A stretch of 64,000 bases of DNA from Nitrospirillum amazonense (GTDB taxonomy: Bacteria > Pseudomonadota > Alphaproteobacteria > Azospirillales > Azospirillaceae). The stretch covers positions 124,001 to 188,000 of the forward strand of contig NZ_VITN01000010.1 in NCBI RefSeq assembly GCF_007828045.1, in the 5' to 3' direction. The notes beneath the pieces are model-generated. The model ran no database searches. It worked only from the letters and a program-made list of their open reading frames with translations, and was not told the DNA's origin. Both the position numbers and the translations under genes were made by a program. Each line of letters opens with the position of its first letter. Position 1 is the stretch's first letter. This document shows positions 57,273-64,000 of this stretch, one piece after another.

Positions 57273-58010
57273 ATGTTCGATTTGACCGGCAAGACCGCGC
57301 TCGTCACCGGCGCCTCGGGCGGCATCGGCGCCGCCATCGCCCGCACCCTGCACCAGGCCGGCGCCACCGTTGCCCTGTCCGGCACCAAGGTCGAGGCCCT
57401 GGAGGCCCTGGCCACCGAGTTGGGCGGCCGCGCCGTGGTCGTGCCCGCCAACCTGTCCGATCCGGAAGCCGTGGAGGCCCTGGCCAAGGACGCGGAGGCC
57501 AAACTGGGCCAGGTGGACATCCTGGTGAACAACGCCGGCCTGACCCGCGACGGCCTGATCCTGCGCATGAAGGATGATGACTGGGCGTCGGTCATCGACG
57601 TGAACCTGACGGCGGCCTTCCGCCTGTCGCGCGCCCTGGTGAAGGGCATGATGAAGCGCCGCTGGGGCCGCATCATCGGCATCACCTCCATCGTCGGCGT
57701 CACCGGCAACCCGGGGCAGGTCAACTATGCCGCCAGCAAGGCCGGCATGATCGGCATGACCAAGGCGCTGGCTGCCGAGGTCGCCTCGCGCAACATCACC
57801 GCCAACTGCGTGGCGCCCGGCTTCATCGCCACCGCGATGACCGATGTGCTGCCCGACGCGCAGAAGGAAAAGCTGACCGCCGGCGTGCCGGCCGGTCGCC
57901 TGGGCACGCCGGACGAGATCGCGTCCGCCGTGCTCTACCTGGCCTCCACCGAGGCCGGCTACGTCACCGGCCAGACGCTGCACGTCAACGGCGGCATGGC
58001 CATGATCTGA
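57273..58010 (+). CDS. fabG: 3-oxoacyl-ACP reductase
   Basis: A 245-residue SDR that reduces 3-oxoacyl-ACP with NADPH in each elongation round. The cofactor loop is VTGASGGIGAAIARTLHQAG; the active-site residues are in GITSIVG (Ser) and NYAASKAGM (Tyr, Lys); NNAGLTRDGLILRMKDDDW is the typical FabG stretch. The length matches. It lies 37 bases after fabD, in the same operon, and 259 bases before acpP. Confidence 0.96.
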   Translation: MFDLTGKTALVTGASGGIGAAIARTLHQAGATVALSGTKVEALEALATELGGRAVVVPANLSDPEAVEALAKDAEAKLGQVDILVNNAGLTRDGLILRMKDDDWASVIDVNLTAAFRLSRALVKGMMKRRWGRIIGITSIVGVTGNPGQVNYAASKAGMIGMTKALAAEVASRNITANCVAPGFIATAMTDVLPDAQKEKLTAGVPAGRLGTPDEIASAVLYLASTEAGYVTGQTLHVNGGMAMI

Positions 58011-58084
58011 TCGGGTTCCCGCGGGTCATGGGGGCTTGTCCTTTCGCGACGCGCCCCTAAGTATCGGCGGGGCCCAATCTTGGC

Positions 58085-58100
58085 GGGGGTGTCCCCCTTT
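58085..58100 (+). terminator. Weak hairpin after fabG
   Basis: GGGGG-TGT-CCCCC (58085-58097) is followed by TTTG. It may end part of the fabD-fabG transcripts before acpP, which usually has its own promoter. Confidence 0.35.
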
Positions 58101-58269
58101 GTTGAGTGTCCAAGGGCCAGCGGGCGCTAGGCAAGATGCGCCTACCTGTGGTATCTGACGGCACTTTTCCAAAGGATGGGCGCTCGAATTCGTCCTGCCG
58201 GACGTGCCCACGCCGATCAGAACAAGTCAGTAAACAACCCCAACTTTGAAATTCGGGAAGGTATAGGAA

Positions 58270-58506
58270 ATGAGCGACATCGCCGAACGGGTGAAGAAGA
58301 TCGTCGTCGAGCACCTGGGTGTGGAAGAGGGCAAGGTCACCGACACCGCCAGCTTCATCGACGATCTGGGTGCCGACAGCCTCGACACCGTTGAACTCGT
58401 CATGGCCTTCGAGGAAGAGTTCGGGATCGAGATCCCGGACGACGCGGCGGAGAAGATCCTGACCGTGAAGGACGCCATCGACTTCATTTCCAGCAAGCAG
58501 GGCTGA
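58270..58506 (+). CDS. acpP: Acyl carrier protein
   Basis: A 78-residue acidic helix-bundle protein that carries growing acyl chains on a phosphopantetheine arm. The attachment Ser is S37 in [18 protein letters not shown]. The length is that of standard ACP. A purine-rich AAGGTATAGGAA precedes the ATG. ACP is needed in large excess over the enzymes, which fits the long leader before it and the hairpin behind it. Confidence 0.98.
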   Translation: MSDIAERVKKIVVEHLGVEEGKVTDTASFIDDLGADSLDTVELVMAFEEEFGIEIPDDAAEKILTVKDAIDFISSKQG

Positions 58507-58526
58507 TCCCCTACTTTCCCGGGCTT

Positions 58527-58566
58527 CAGACGCCGCGCCGCCGATACCGCGCTGGCGTGGCGTCTG
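58527..58566 (+). promoter_or_regulatory. Hairpin between acpP and fabF
   Basis: CAGACGCCGCGCC (58527-58539) pairs with GGCGTGGCGTCTG (58554-58566) over 13 positions with one G-U pair and a 14-base loop. There is no T-run right after it, so a partial terminator or an mRNA end stabiliser is more likely than a full stop. Confidence 0.55.
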
Positions 58567-58684
58567 GAACCGGAAAAGCCCTTGCTGGTTTTTGCGGGGC
58601 CTAGGCGAACACCGGATATTGGGATTCCCCACGAATCCGATTCCAGGCCCAACTTTCTTCTGGAACTAGGTACAGGTCTGACCC

Positions 58685-59956
58685 ATGCGTCGCGTCGTCA
58701 TCACCGGTCTCGGGTTGGTTACCCCTCTGGGAACGGGCGTTGAGCACTCGTGGAAACAGCTGCTCGACGGCAAGTCGGGTATCCGCGCCATCGACACCTT
58801 CGACGTGTCCGACCTGCCGGCCAAGATCGGCGGCATGGTTCCCCGGGGCGACGGCACCAACGGCACCTTCAACCCCGATCTGTCGGTCCCGCCCAAGGAC
58901 CAGAAGAAGATGGACGACTTCATCATCTACGGCGTCGCCGCGGCGGCCGAGGCGGTGAAGGACAGCGGCTGGGAGCCGCAGTCGGAAGAAGATCGTGAGC
59001 GCACCGGCGTCATGATCGGCTCCGGCATCGGCGGCCTGTCATCCATCTACGAAACATCGCTGCTGCTGGCCGAAAAAGGCCCGCGCCGCATCTCCCCCTT
59101 CTTCATCCCGTCGGCCCTGATCAACCTGGTCTCCGGCCACGTGTCGATCATCCATGGCTTCAAGGGCCCGAACCACTCGGCCGTCACCGCCTGCTCCACC
59201 GGGGCGCACGCCATTGGCGACGCCGCCCGCCTGATCATGTGGGATGACTGCGACGTCATGGTCGCCGGCGGCGCCGAGGCCGCGATCAACCGCCTGGGCG
59301 TGGCCGGCTTCGCCGCCGCCCGTGCGCTGTCCACCGGCTTCAACGAGACGCCGGAGAAGGCCTCGCGTCCCTACGACAAGGACCGTGACGGCTTCGTCAT
59401 GGGCGAGGGCGCCGGCGTCGTCGTCCTGGAGGAACTGGAGCACGCCAAGGCCCGCGGCGCCAAGATTTACGCCGAGGTCGTGGGCTACGGCCTGTCGGGC
59501 GACGCCCACCACATCACCGCCCCGGCGGATGACGGCAATGGCGGATACCGCTCCATGGCCATGGCGCTGAAGCGCGCCGGCATGACCCCGGCCGACATCG
59601 ATTACGTCAACGCCCACGGCACCTCCACCCCCCTGGGCGATCTGATCGAGCTGGGCGCCGTGAAGCGCCTGTTCGGCGAGGCGTTGAGCACCGCCTCCAT
59701 GTCCTCCACCAAGTCGGCCACCGGCCACCTGCTGGGGGCGGCGGGCGCCATCGAGGCGATCTTCTCCGTGCTCGCCATCCGCGACCAGGAAGTGCCGCCG
59801 ACGCTGAATCTGGACAACCCGTCCGATGAGTGCGCCGGTGTCGACCTGGTGCCGCACAAGTCCAAGAAGCGCCGCGTGCGGGCCGCGCTCTCGAACTCCT
59901 TCGGGTTCGGCGGCACCAACGCCTCGCTGATCGTCAAGGAATACACCGGCTCGTGA
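58685..59956 (+). CDS. fabF: 3-oxoacyl-ACP synthase II
   Basis: A 423-residue condensing enzyme. The catalytic Cys is in AVTACSTGAHAIGDAARLI, the two His in VNAHGTSTPLGD and SATGHLLGAAGAIEAIF, and GFGGTNASLIVKEY closes the protein. It elongates acyl-ACP with malonyl-ACP. Length is that of FabF. Its stop overlaps the GTG start of mltG (GTGA), so the two are coupled. Confidence 0.97.
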   Translation: MRRVVITGLGLVTPLGTGVEHSWKQLLDGKSGIRAIDTFDVSDLPAKIGGMVPRGDGTNGTFNPDLSVPPKDQKKMDDFIIYGVAAAAEAVKDSGWEPQSEEDRERTGVMIGSGIGGLSSIYETSLLLAEKGPRRISPFFIPSALINLVSGHVSIIHGFKGPNHSAVTACSTGAHAIGDAARLIMWDDCDVMVAGGAEAAINRLGVAGFAAARALSTGFNETPEKASRPYDKDRDGFVMGEGAGVVVLEELEHAKARGAKIYAEVVGYGLSGDAHHITAPADDGNGGYRSMAMALKRAGMTPADIDYVNAHGTSTPLGDLIELGAVKRLFGEALSTASMSSTKSATGHLLGAAGAIEAIFSVLAIRDQEVPPTLNLDNPSDECAGVDLVPHKSKKRRVRAALSNSFGFGGTNASLIVKEYTGS

Positions 59957-60990
59957 CCGACAAGGTTCCGGCCCCGGGACCCAAATCCCGGCCCGCGTCT
60001 TCCCTGGGCCGCCGTCTGTTTCAGGCGGCGGCCTTGGCCGTTCTGGTGTCGGCCGCGCTGGCCTGGGTCGGCTATCACCGCTATGCCGATCCGGGCCCTC
60101 TGTCCCAGGACAGCACCGTTATCGTCTCCTCGCGCGGCGGCTTGCAGGCCATGGGGCAGAGTCTGGCTGAGGCCGGTGTGGTGCGTGGCGACATCGACTT
60201 CGTCGCGGCTGTGCGTATCAGCAGCGCGCTGGGTGTGGGCAGCCAGGTGCTGAGGCCCGGCGAATACGCCTTTCCGGCCCATGTCTCGCTAAAGGACACG
60301 GTTGCCCTGCTGCGCAGCGGCAAGACCGTGGTCCATCGCTTGACCATACCCGAAGGCCTGACCTCCGCCCAGATCGTGGCGCTGATCGAGGCGGAACCCG
60401 CCCTGTCCGGCGCCATCACGGAAAAGCCGGCGGAAGGCAGCCTGCTGCCCGAAACCTATTTCTTCGGGCTGAACTATGGCCGCGCGCAGATGGTGGAGCG
60501 CATGCAGGCCGCCATGCGCAAGACGGTGGACGAGATCTGGGTCGGCCGCGCGGCGGGTGTCGCCCTGAAGTCACCAGAGGAGATGGTGGCCCTGGCCTCG
60601 CTGGTGGAGAAGGAAACGGGCGTGCCGGCCGAGCGGCCGCATATCGCCGCCGTGTTCTACAACCGCCTGCGCTTGGGCATGCGCCTGCAGTCCGACCCGA
60701 CGGTCATCTATATCCTGACCAACGGCGCCGGGCCCCTGGGCCGCCCGCTGACCCACGCCGATCTGGCGGTGGCGTCACCATACAACACTTATGCCGTGGC
60801 CGGCCTGCCGCCCGGCCCCATCGCCAACCCGGGGCGCGAGGCCTTGCGGGCCGTGGCCAACCCGCTGACCAGCGACGACCTCTACTTCGTCGCCAATGGC
60901 AGCGGCGGCCACGCCTTCGCCGCCACCTTGGCCGAGCACAACCGCAACGTCGACAAATGGCGCGACCTGCGGGAAAAGGCGCAGCGCTGA
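59953..60990 (+). CDS. mltG: Endolytic murein transglycosylase MltG (YceG family)
   Basis: A 345-residue membrane protein. One segment near the N-terminus (FQAAALAVLVSAALAWVGYH) anchors it; the periplasmic part has a LysM-like region and the YceG domain with VALASLVEKETGVPAERPHI, where the catalytic Glu stands, and NRLRLGMRLQSDPTVIYIL. It cuts nascent peptidoglycan strands and sets glycan length. The start is the GTG at 59953, overlapping the fabF stop; fabF-mltG order is common in proteobacteria. Confidence 0.93.
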   Translation: MTDKVPAPGPKSRPASSLGRRLFQAAALAVLVSAALAWVGYHRYADPGPLSQDSTVIVSSRGGLQAMGQSLAEAGVVRGDIDFVAAVRISSALGVGSQVLRPGEYAFPAHVSLKDTVALLRSGKTVVHRLTIPEGLTSAQIVALIEAEPALSGAITEKPAEGSLLPETYFFGLNYGRAQMVERMQAAMRKTVDEIWVGRAAGVALKSPEEMVALASLVEKETGVPAERPHIAAVFYNRLRLGMRLQSDPTVIYILTNGAGPLGRPLTHADLAVASPYNTYAVAGLPPGPIANPGREALRAVANPLTSDDLYFVANGSGGHAFAATLAEHNRNVDKWRDLREKAQR

Positions 60991-60994
60991 TGTG

Positions 60995-61011
60995 CCGTGC
61001 CTCAGGCACGG
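60995..61011 (+). terminator. Hairpin after mltG
   Basis: CCGTGCC (60995-61001) and GGCACGG (61005-61011) form a perfect 7 bp stem with a 3-base loop just after the mltG stop. Only TCTCGCTT follows, so it is a weak terminator candidate. Confidence 0.4.
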
Positions 61012-61055
61012 TCTCGCTTGGATGCCCAGAGACATTGGGAATTCGGGCACCAGGT

Positions 61056-61073
61056 CCTTGGTGGGAACCAAGG
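61056..61073 (+). promoter_or_regulatory. Leader hairpin of the DUF6980-like gene
   Basis: CCTTGGT (61056-61062) and ACCAAGG (61067-61073) pair perfectly with a 4-base loop; the GGGGGAG ribosome site starts directly after it, so folding could affect translation. Confidence 0.45.
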
Positions 61074-61083
61074 GGGGGAGAGT

Positions 61084-61320
61084 ATGGTCCACCACTGCTG
61101 CGACCGCATGGCCGGTGATTTGAATCGGTCCTGCAAGGTACACGCGGATCGTTCAGATTGCCCGGACGCCCTTATCAATCAGGTCCGTGGCGGCTATGGC
61201 ATCATTGTGCACGACGGCGGCAGCAGCGTTGTCGAGATAGCTTTTTGTCCATGGTGCGGAACTAAGCTACCGCCAATTGGCGGTCTGGATCTTCCAAGTC
61301 TGCCCAGCGTTGACGAGTAG
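61084..61320 (+). CDS. Small Cys-rich protein (DUF6980-like)
   Basis: A 78-residue protein with MVHHCCDRMAGDLNRSCKVH at the start and FCPWCGTKLPP near the end. The Cys/His pairs suggest a zinc-binding knuckle. VHDGGSSVVEIAFCPWCG is the stretch by which I associate it with DUF6980; its role is unknown. A strong GGGGGGGAG precedes the ATG at 61084. Its base composition is clearly lower in GC than its neighbours, which hints at recent transfer. It converges on the HPP gene, six bases apart. Confidence 0.72.
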   Translation: MVHHCCDRMAGDLNRSCKVHADRSDCPDALINQVRGGYGIIVHDGGSSVVEIAFCPWCGTKLPPIGGLDLPSLPSVDE

Positions 61321-61326
61321 TCGTCT

Positions 61327-62385
61327 TTACCCCGCCAGCGCGATGGCCTCATTGCCATAGAGCGCCGACAGCAGGTCGGCGGTGGTGACCATACCCACCA
61401 GGCGGCCGACCTCGTCCACCACCATGGCTTCATGGGCGCCGGCGGTCATGGCGGGCAGGATGTTGACCACCGGCGTGGTGGCCAGCGCCGTCACGGCCGG
61501 TTGCACCAGGGGACGGATGCCCTGGCGGGCGGGGACGGTGGCGGGCAGGGGCGGGATGACGCCCAGCAGGCGTCCGCCCTCATCCGTCACCGGCACGCTG
61601 CGCAGGTGGTAGTCGGCCATCAGGCCACGCACTGTGGCCACCGTGTCCTCTGGCCCCACCGCCACTGGCACGCGGGATCGGATGGCGCCGCAGCGGATGT
61701 CGCCGTGCCGGCGCTGGTAGGCGCGCGCCTCCACCTGGCGGAACACGGCGTCCAGATCGTCGCGGTCCACGTCCAGCTGCTCCCCGTAATGGGCCAGCAC
61801 CTGGTCCAGGTCCTCGATGGTGTAGCCGGCGCTGTTGCGGGCGACCTGCGGCTGGGCGGGCGCCACATGGGGATAGCGGTGGCGGGTCAGGTTGTTGAAG
61901 GCCAGGCCCATGGCGATCAGAAGGACCGTGTTCACCGCCACCGGGGTGGCGACGAAGCCGAAGCCCGCCGCCTGGATGGCCGGGCCGCCCAGCACGGCCG
62001 TCAGGGCCACGGCGCCCCCCGGCGGGTGCAGGCAGCGCAGGCAGGACATGCCCAGGACGGCCAGGGCCACGGCGCAGGCCCCCGCCAGCACCGGGTCGGG
62101 GATCAGCCGCGCGCACAGAACGCCCGCCAGGCCGGACACCACGTTACCGCCGAACACCGCCCAGGGCTGGGCCAGCGGGGTGGCGGGTGCCGCGAACACC
62201 AGCACGCTGGAGGCGCCGATGGGCGCCACCAGATAGGGCAGGCCGGCCGCGTTCCCGCCCAGCCACCACCGGCTGACCAGCGTGGTCAGCAGGATGCCCA
62301 GCAGGGCGCCGATGAAGATGCGGGCCCGGCCCGACGCCGGCAGGGGCGGCTGGGTGGGGCGGAAGGAACGCAGGTAGGGATGCAT
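61327..62385 (-). CDS. HPP-family membrane protein with tandem CBS domains
   Basis: A 352-residue protein. Four membrane segments (about 22-170) carry the HPP signature (LRCLHPPGGAVALTAVLGGP), and two CBS domains follow (about 230-350; VRGLMADYHLRSVPVTDEGG, AMVVDEVGRLVGMVTTADLL). HPP proteins are linked in plants and bacteria to nitrite or anion movement; CBS domains bind adenine nucleotides and gate activity. Length matches the HPP-CBS class. It stands alone on the minus strand. Confidence 0.88.
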   Translation of the reverse strand: MHPYLRSFRPTQPPLPASGRARIFIGALLGILLTTLVSRWWLGGNAAGLPYLVAPIGASSVLVFAAPATPLAQPWAVFGGNVVSGLAGVLCARLIPDPVLAGACAVALAVLGMSCLRCLHPPGGAVALTAVLGGPAIQAAGFGFVATPVAVNTVLLIAMGLAFNNLTRHRYPHVAPAQPQVARNSAGYTIEDLDQVLAHYGEQLDVDRDDLDAVFRQVEARAYQRRHGDIRCGAIRSRVPVAVGPEDTVATVRGLMADYHLRSVPVTDEGGRLLGVIPPLPATVPARQGIRPLVQPAVTALATTPVVNILPAMTAGAHEAMVVDEVGRLVGMVTTADLLSALYGNEAIALAG

Positions 62386-62514
62386 GGGGCGGTACAGCCG
62401 GCAATTACGCGAATAAAGATGTAGAAAATATCCATCTTACGATGCTTTGATAACACGGGCGCCACGAACCGCAAAGCCGCTGGTCCCATGGAACGCGCGG
62501 GCCAGCCGTGCTCC

Positions 62515-62551
62515 ATAAGAAAAAAGCCCATCCCCCGGGAAGGGGATGGGC
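62515..62551 (-). terminator. Terminator after the small exported protein gene
   Basis: On the minus strand GCCCATCCCC and GGGGATGGGC (arms 62542-62551 and 62526-62535) form a 10 bp stem with a 6-base loop, followed by TTTTTTCTTAT. It serves the gene at 62658. Confidence 0.85.
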
Positions 62552-62657
62552 ACGGGCGGACGCTAGGGTAGGGACCGGGTGGATGGGAGCCGCACCCGGG
62601 CAGTCAAGGACGCCGCCCGATTTCAAGGTTGAGATGAAGGGATGACGCGGACGGCGC

Positions 62658-63035
62658 TCAGTTCAGCGGCGTCTGGGCATGGCTGACCGCCGATGCCAGG
62701 TGGGCGACGCAGTGGCGGTGGTCGGTGCCGCCGGGGGTGTGGCCCATCTCGGCGCAGGCGCGGGCCTCCGGCACCGGCTGCTGGGCGGCGGCGGCCTGGG
62801 TTTTCAGGCTGTCGACGCAGGCGGCGTAGTCCACGTTGGCCGGGGCCAGGCCCAGCGTGTCGCGGCAGACGCGGCGCGCGGCGTCAGTCTGGGCGGCCGT
62901 GATGGTGATGGCGGGCACTTGGGTGCTTGCCGTGGCGGTCCCTGCCGTGGCGGTGCCGGACGCCTGGGCGGCGCCCAGGGGAAGGGCCAGGGCGGCCAGA
63001 ACGGGGATCAGGGCCAGGGTCTTGGTGAAGCGCAT
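62658..63035 (-). CDS. Small exported protein with duplicated Cys pair
   Basis: A 125-residue protein with a signal peptide (residues 1-25, IPVLAALALPLGAAQAS) and a mature part of about 100 residues. Two similar segments, VCRDTLGL..YAACVDSL and ACAEMGHT..HRHCVAHL, each hold two Cys 14-15 residues apart, so two helical hairpins closed by disulfides are likely in the periplasm. I do not recognise the family. GGAGG stands a few bases before the ATG at 63035. It follows the truncated SulP gene on the same strand, 36 bases away. Confidence 0.68.
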   Translation of the reverse strand: MRFTKTLALIPVLAALALPLGAAQASGTATAGTATASTQVPAITITAAQTDAARRVCRDTLGLAPANVDYAACVDSLKTQAAAAQQPVPEARACAEMGHTPGGTDHRHCVAHLASAVSHAQTPLN

Positions 63036-63071
63036 GGTTTCCTCCTTGTGATGAATGATGTCGGCTGGGGA

Positions 63072-64000
63072 TCAGCCGTGGCTGACTTGCAGTTTGGCGG
63101 CAAATTCCTGGTGGCGGGCGACGGCGCCGTCGTCGATGACCACCCGTTCGCCCTGGCCCCGCCGGCGGTCCATCCAGCCGCTGATCAGCTCAGCGCAGGT
63201 ATGGTCCATGAACCAGAGGGAGCGCAGGCGCAGGGTGACGCGCTGGGCGGGGGGCAGGCTCTCCAGCGCCTTGGCCAGGCGGGGAAGCTGCACCAGGCTG
63301 GCGGAACCGGACAGCACCACCTCCCACTCGCCGGCCTCCTTCTCGCGGGTGACCACCAGCAGGCGCAGGCGGCGCACCTGGGGCAGCAACTCGATGAGGC
63401 TGAGGCCCAGGCCCACCAGCACGCCGGTCAGCAGGTCGGTGGCGACCACGGTGACCAGGGTGGCGGCCCAGATGGCGGCCGGCAGGGCGCCGTAGCGTTC
63501 GAACAAGTGGCGGGCATGGGCCACGCTGACCAGGCGATAACCGGTGACCACCAGCACGCCGGCCAGGGCCGACATGGGGATGGCCCGCAGCAGCCAGGGC
63601 AGCAGGGCGACGGCGCCCAGGATCCACACGCCGTGCAGGATGGTGGAGGCGCGGGTGGTGCCGCCGGCCTGCACATTGGCGGAACTGCGGACGATGACGC
63701 CGGTCATGGGCAGGGCGCCGGCCAGGCCGCAGAGCAGGTTGCCCACGCCCTGGGCCGTCAGTTCCCGGTTGTAGTTGGTGCGCACGCCGTCGTGCATGCG
63801 GTCCACCGCCGCCGCCGACAGCAGGGTTTCGGCACTGGCGATGAAGGCGATGGCCACCGCCATGACGATCAGCTTGGGCTCGAGCAGGCCGAAGCCGTTG
63901 GCGAAGTCGGGCGGTTGGATGGCGGCCCACAGGCTTTCCGGCACCGCCACCTTGGCCACAGGCAGGTTCAGCAGCGTGGCGGCCAGGGTGGCGGCGACAA
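63072..64000 (-). CDS. SulP-family anion transporter, 3' part
   Basis: The window ends inside this gene; the frame is open to base 64000, and 308 residues of the C-terminal part are seen. They include the last membrane segments, with ELTAQGVGNLLCGLAGALPM and VIVRSSANVQAGGTTRASTI as SulP landmarks, and a STAS-like domain (about the last 100 residues), in which the usual DHSA-type turn reads FMDHTCAELISGW. Substrate unknown. It is distinct from the SulP gene at 4036: shorter tail and different loops. Confidence 0.85.
   Translation of the reverse strand, partial: VAATLAATLLNLPVAKVAVPESLWAAIQPPDFANGFGLLEPKLIVMAVAIAFIASAETLLSAAAVDRMHDGVRTNYNRELTAQGVGNLLCGLAGALPMTGVIVRSSANVQAGGTTRASTILHGVWILGAVALLPWLLRAIPMSALAGVLVVTGYRLVSVAHARHLFERYGALPAAIWAATLVTVVATDLLTGVLVGLGLSLIELLPQVRRLRLLVVTREKEAGEWEVVLSGSASLVQLPRLAKALESLPPAQRVTLRLRSLWFMDHTCAELISGWMDRRRGQGERVVIDDGAVARHQEFAAKLQVSHG

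Noticed and set aside
4036..64000. The two SulP genes as ends of a duplicated segment.
   Set aside because: The proteins differ clearly in loops and length and their neighbours are unrelated; they are separate members of a common family.

Overview
The window is about 64 kb of high-GC chromosome from an alphaproteobacterium, most likely of the Rhodospirillales/Azospirillaceae (Azospirillum, Nitrospirillum or Niveispirillum type). The basis is an Entner-Doudoroff gene set, a FecI/FecR/TonB-receptor unit with an STN domain, two SulP transporters, long-tailed ribosomal proteins bS6 and bL9, an XdhC/CoxG accessory cluster, and frequent GTG and TTG starts. The genus is an inference from gene content, not a match to a reference. 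Most of it is housekeeping and general accessory sequence. I see no prophage, insertion sequence, CRISPR array or secretion cluster.

Layout. 0-7.5 kb: the end of valS, a membrane protein, gph, glmU, a SulP transporter with STAS domain and a succinate-semialdehyde-type dehydrogenase. 7.6-11.7 kb: zwf-edd-eda, with a strong hairpin between zwf and edd and no pgl. 11.7-16.8 kb: a gene-free stretch with three stem-loops, then an ECF sigma factor, its FecR-like anti-sigma factor and a 978-residue TonB receptor. 16.8-24 kb: a FadB-like protein with a ruined dehydrogenase half, an amino acid permease, an unrecognised protein, OhrR and a glutaminyl cyclotransferase. 23-28.3 kb: a tail-anchored pseudokinase coupled to a membrane protein, and a PAS-GGDEF-EAL protein. 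28.4-31.2 kb: an NTF2-like exported protein, a ThiY/SsuA-like binding protein, a pteridine-reductase-like SDR and two identical tRNA-Val(CAC) genes.

31.3-43.3 kb: a glycosyltransferase-like protein, a molybdenum-cofactor accessory cluster (MoeA/MobA-like fusion, XdhC, CoxG) without its enzyme, a ClC channel opposite a MarR regulator, a VOC protein, a 7-cysteine ferredoxin opposite a TetR regulator, and a chemoreceptor. 43.3-46 kb: a triple-frameshifted metallopeptidase remnant and rpsF-rpsR-rplI. 46-54 kb: a TPR/glycosyltransferase protein, a phospholipase-D-like protein whose ribosome binding site lies in a hairpin, and an overlapping pair of envelope proteins (DUF3142 and a TPR-like protein). 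54-61 kb: an EamA exporter, a LysR regulator and fabD-fabG-acpP-fabF-mltG. 61-64 kb: a lower-GC DUF6980-like gene, an HPP-CBS protein, a small cysteine-rich exported protein and a truncated second SulP gene.

The most unusual signals are: (i) the structured stretch before the ECF sigma gene; (ii) short 12-15 bp tandem duplications, four with a 14 bp unit, recurring in intergenic DNA at unrelated sequences; (iii) the pseudokinase/membrane pair; (iv) the FadB-like protein without dehydrogenase residues; (v) sequestered or palindromic control sites at the phospholipase-D-like gene and fabD. None is shown to be a new system; these are the places to test first.
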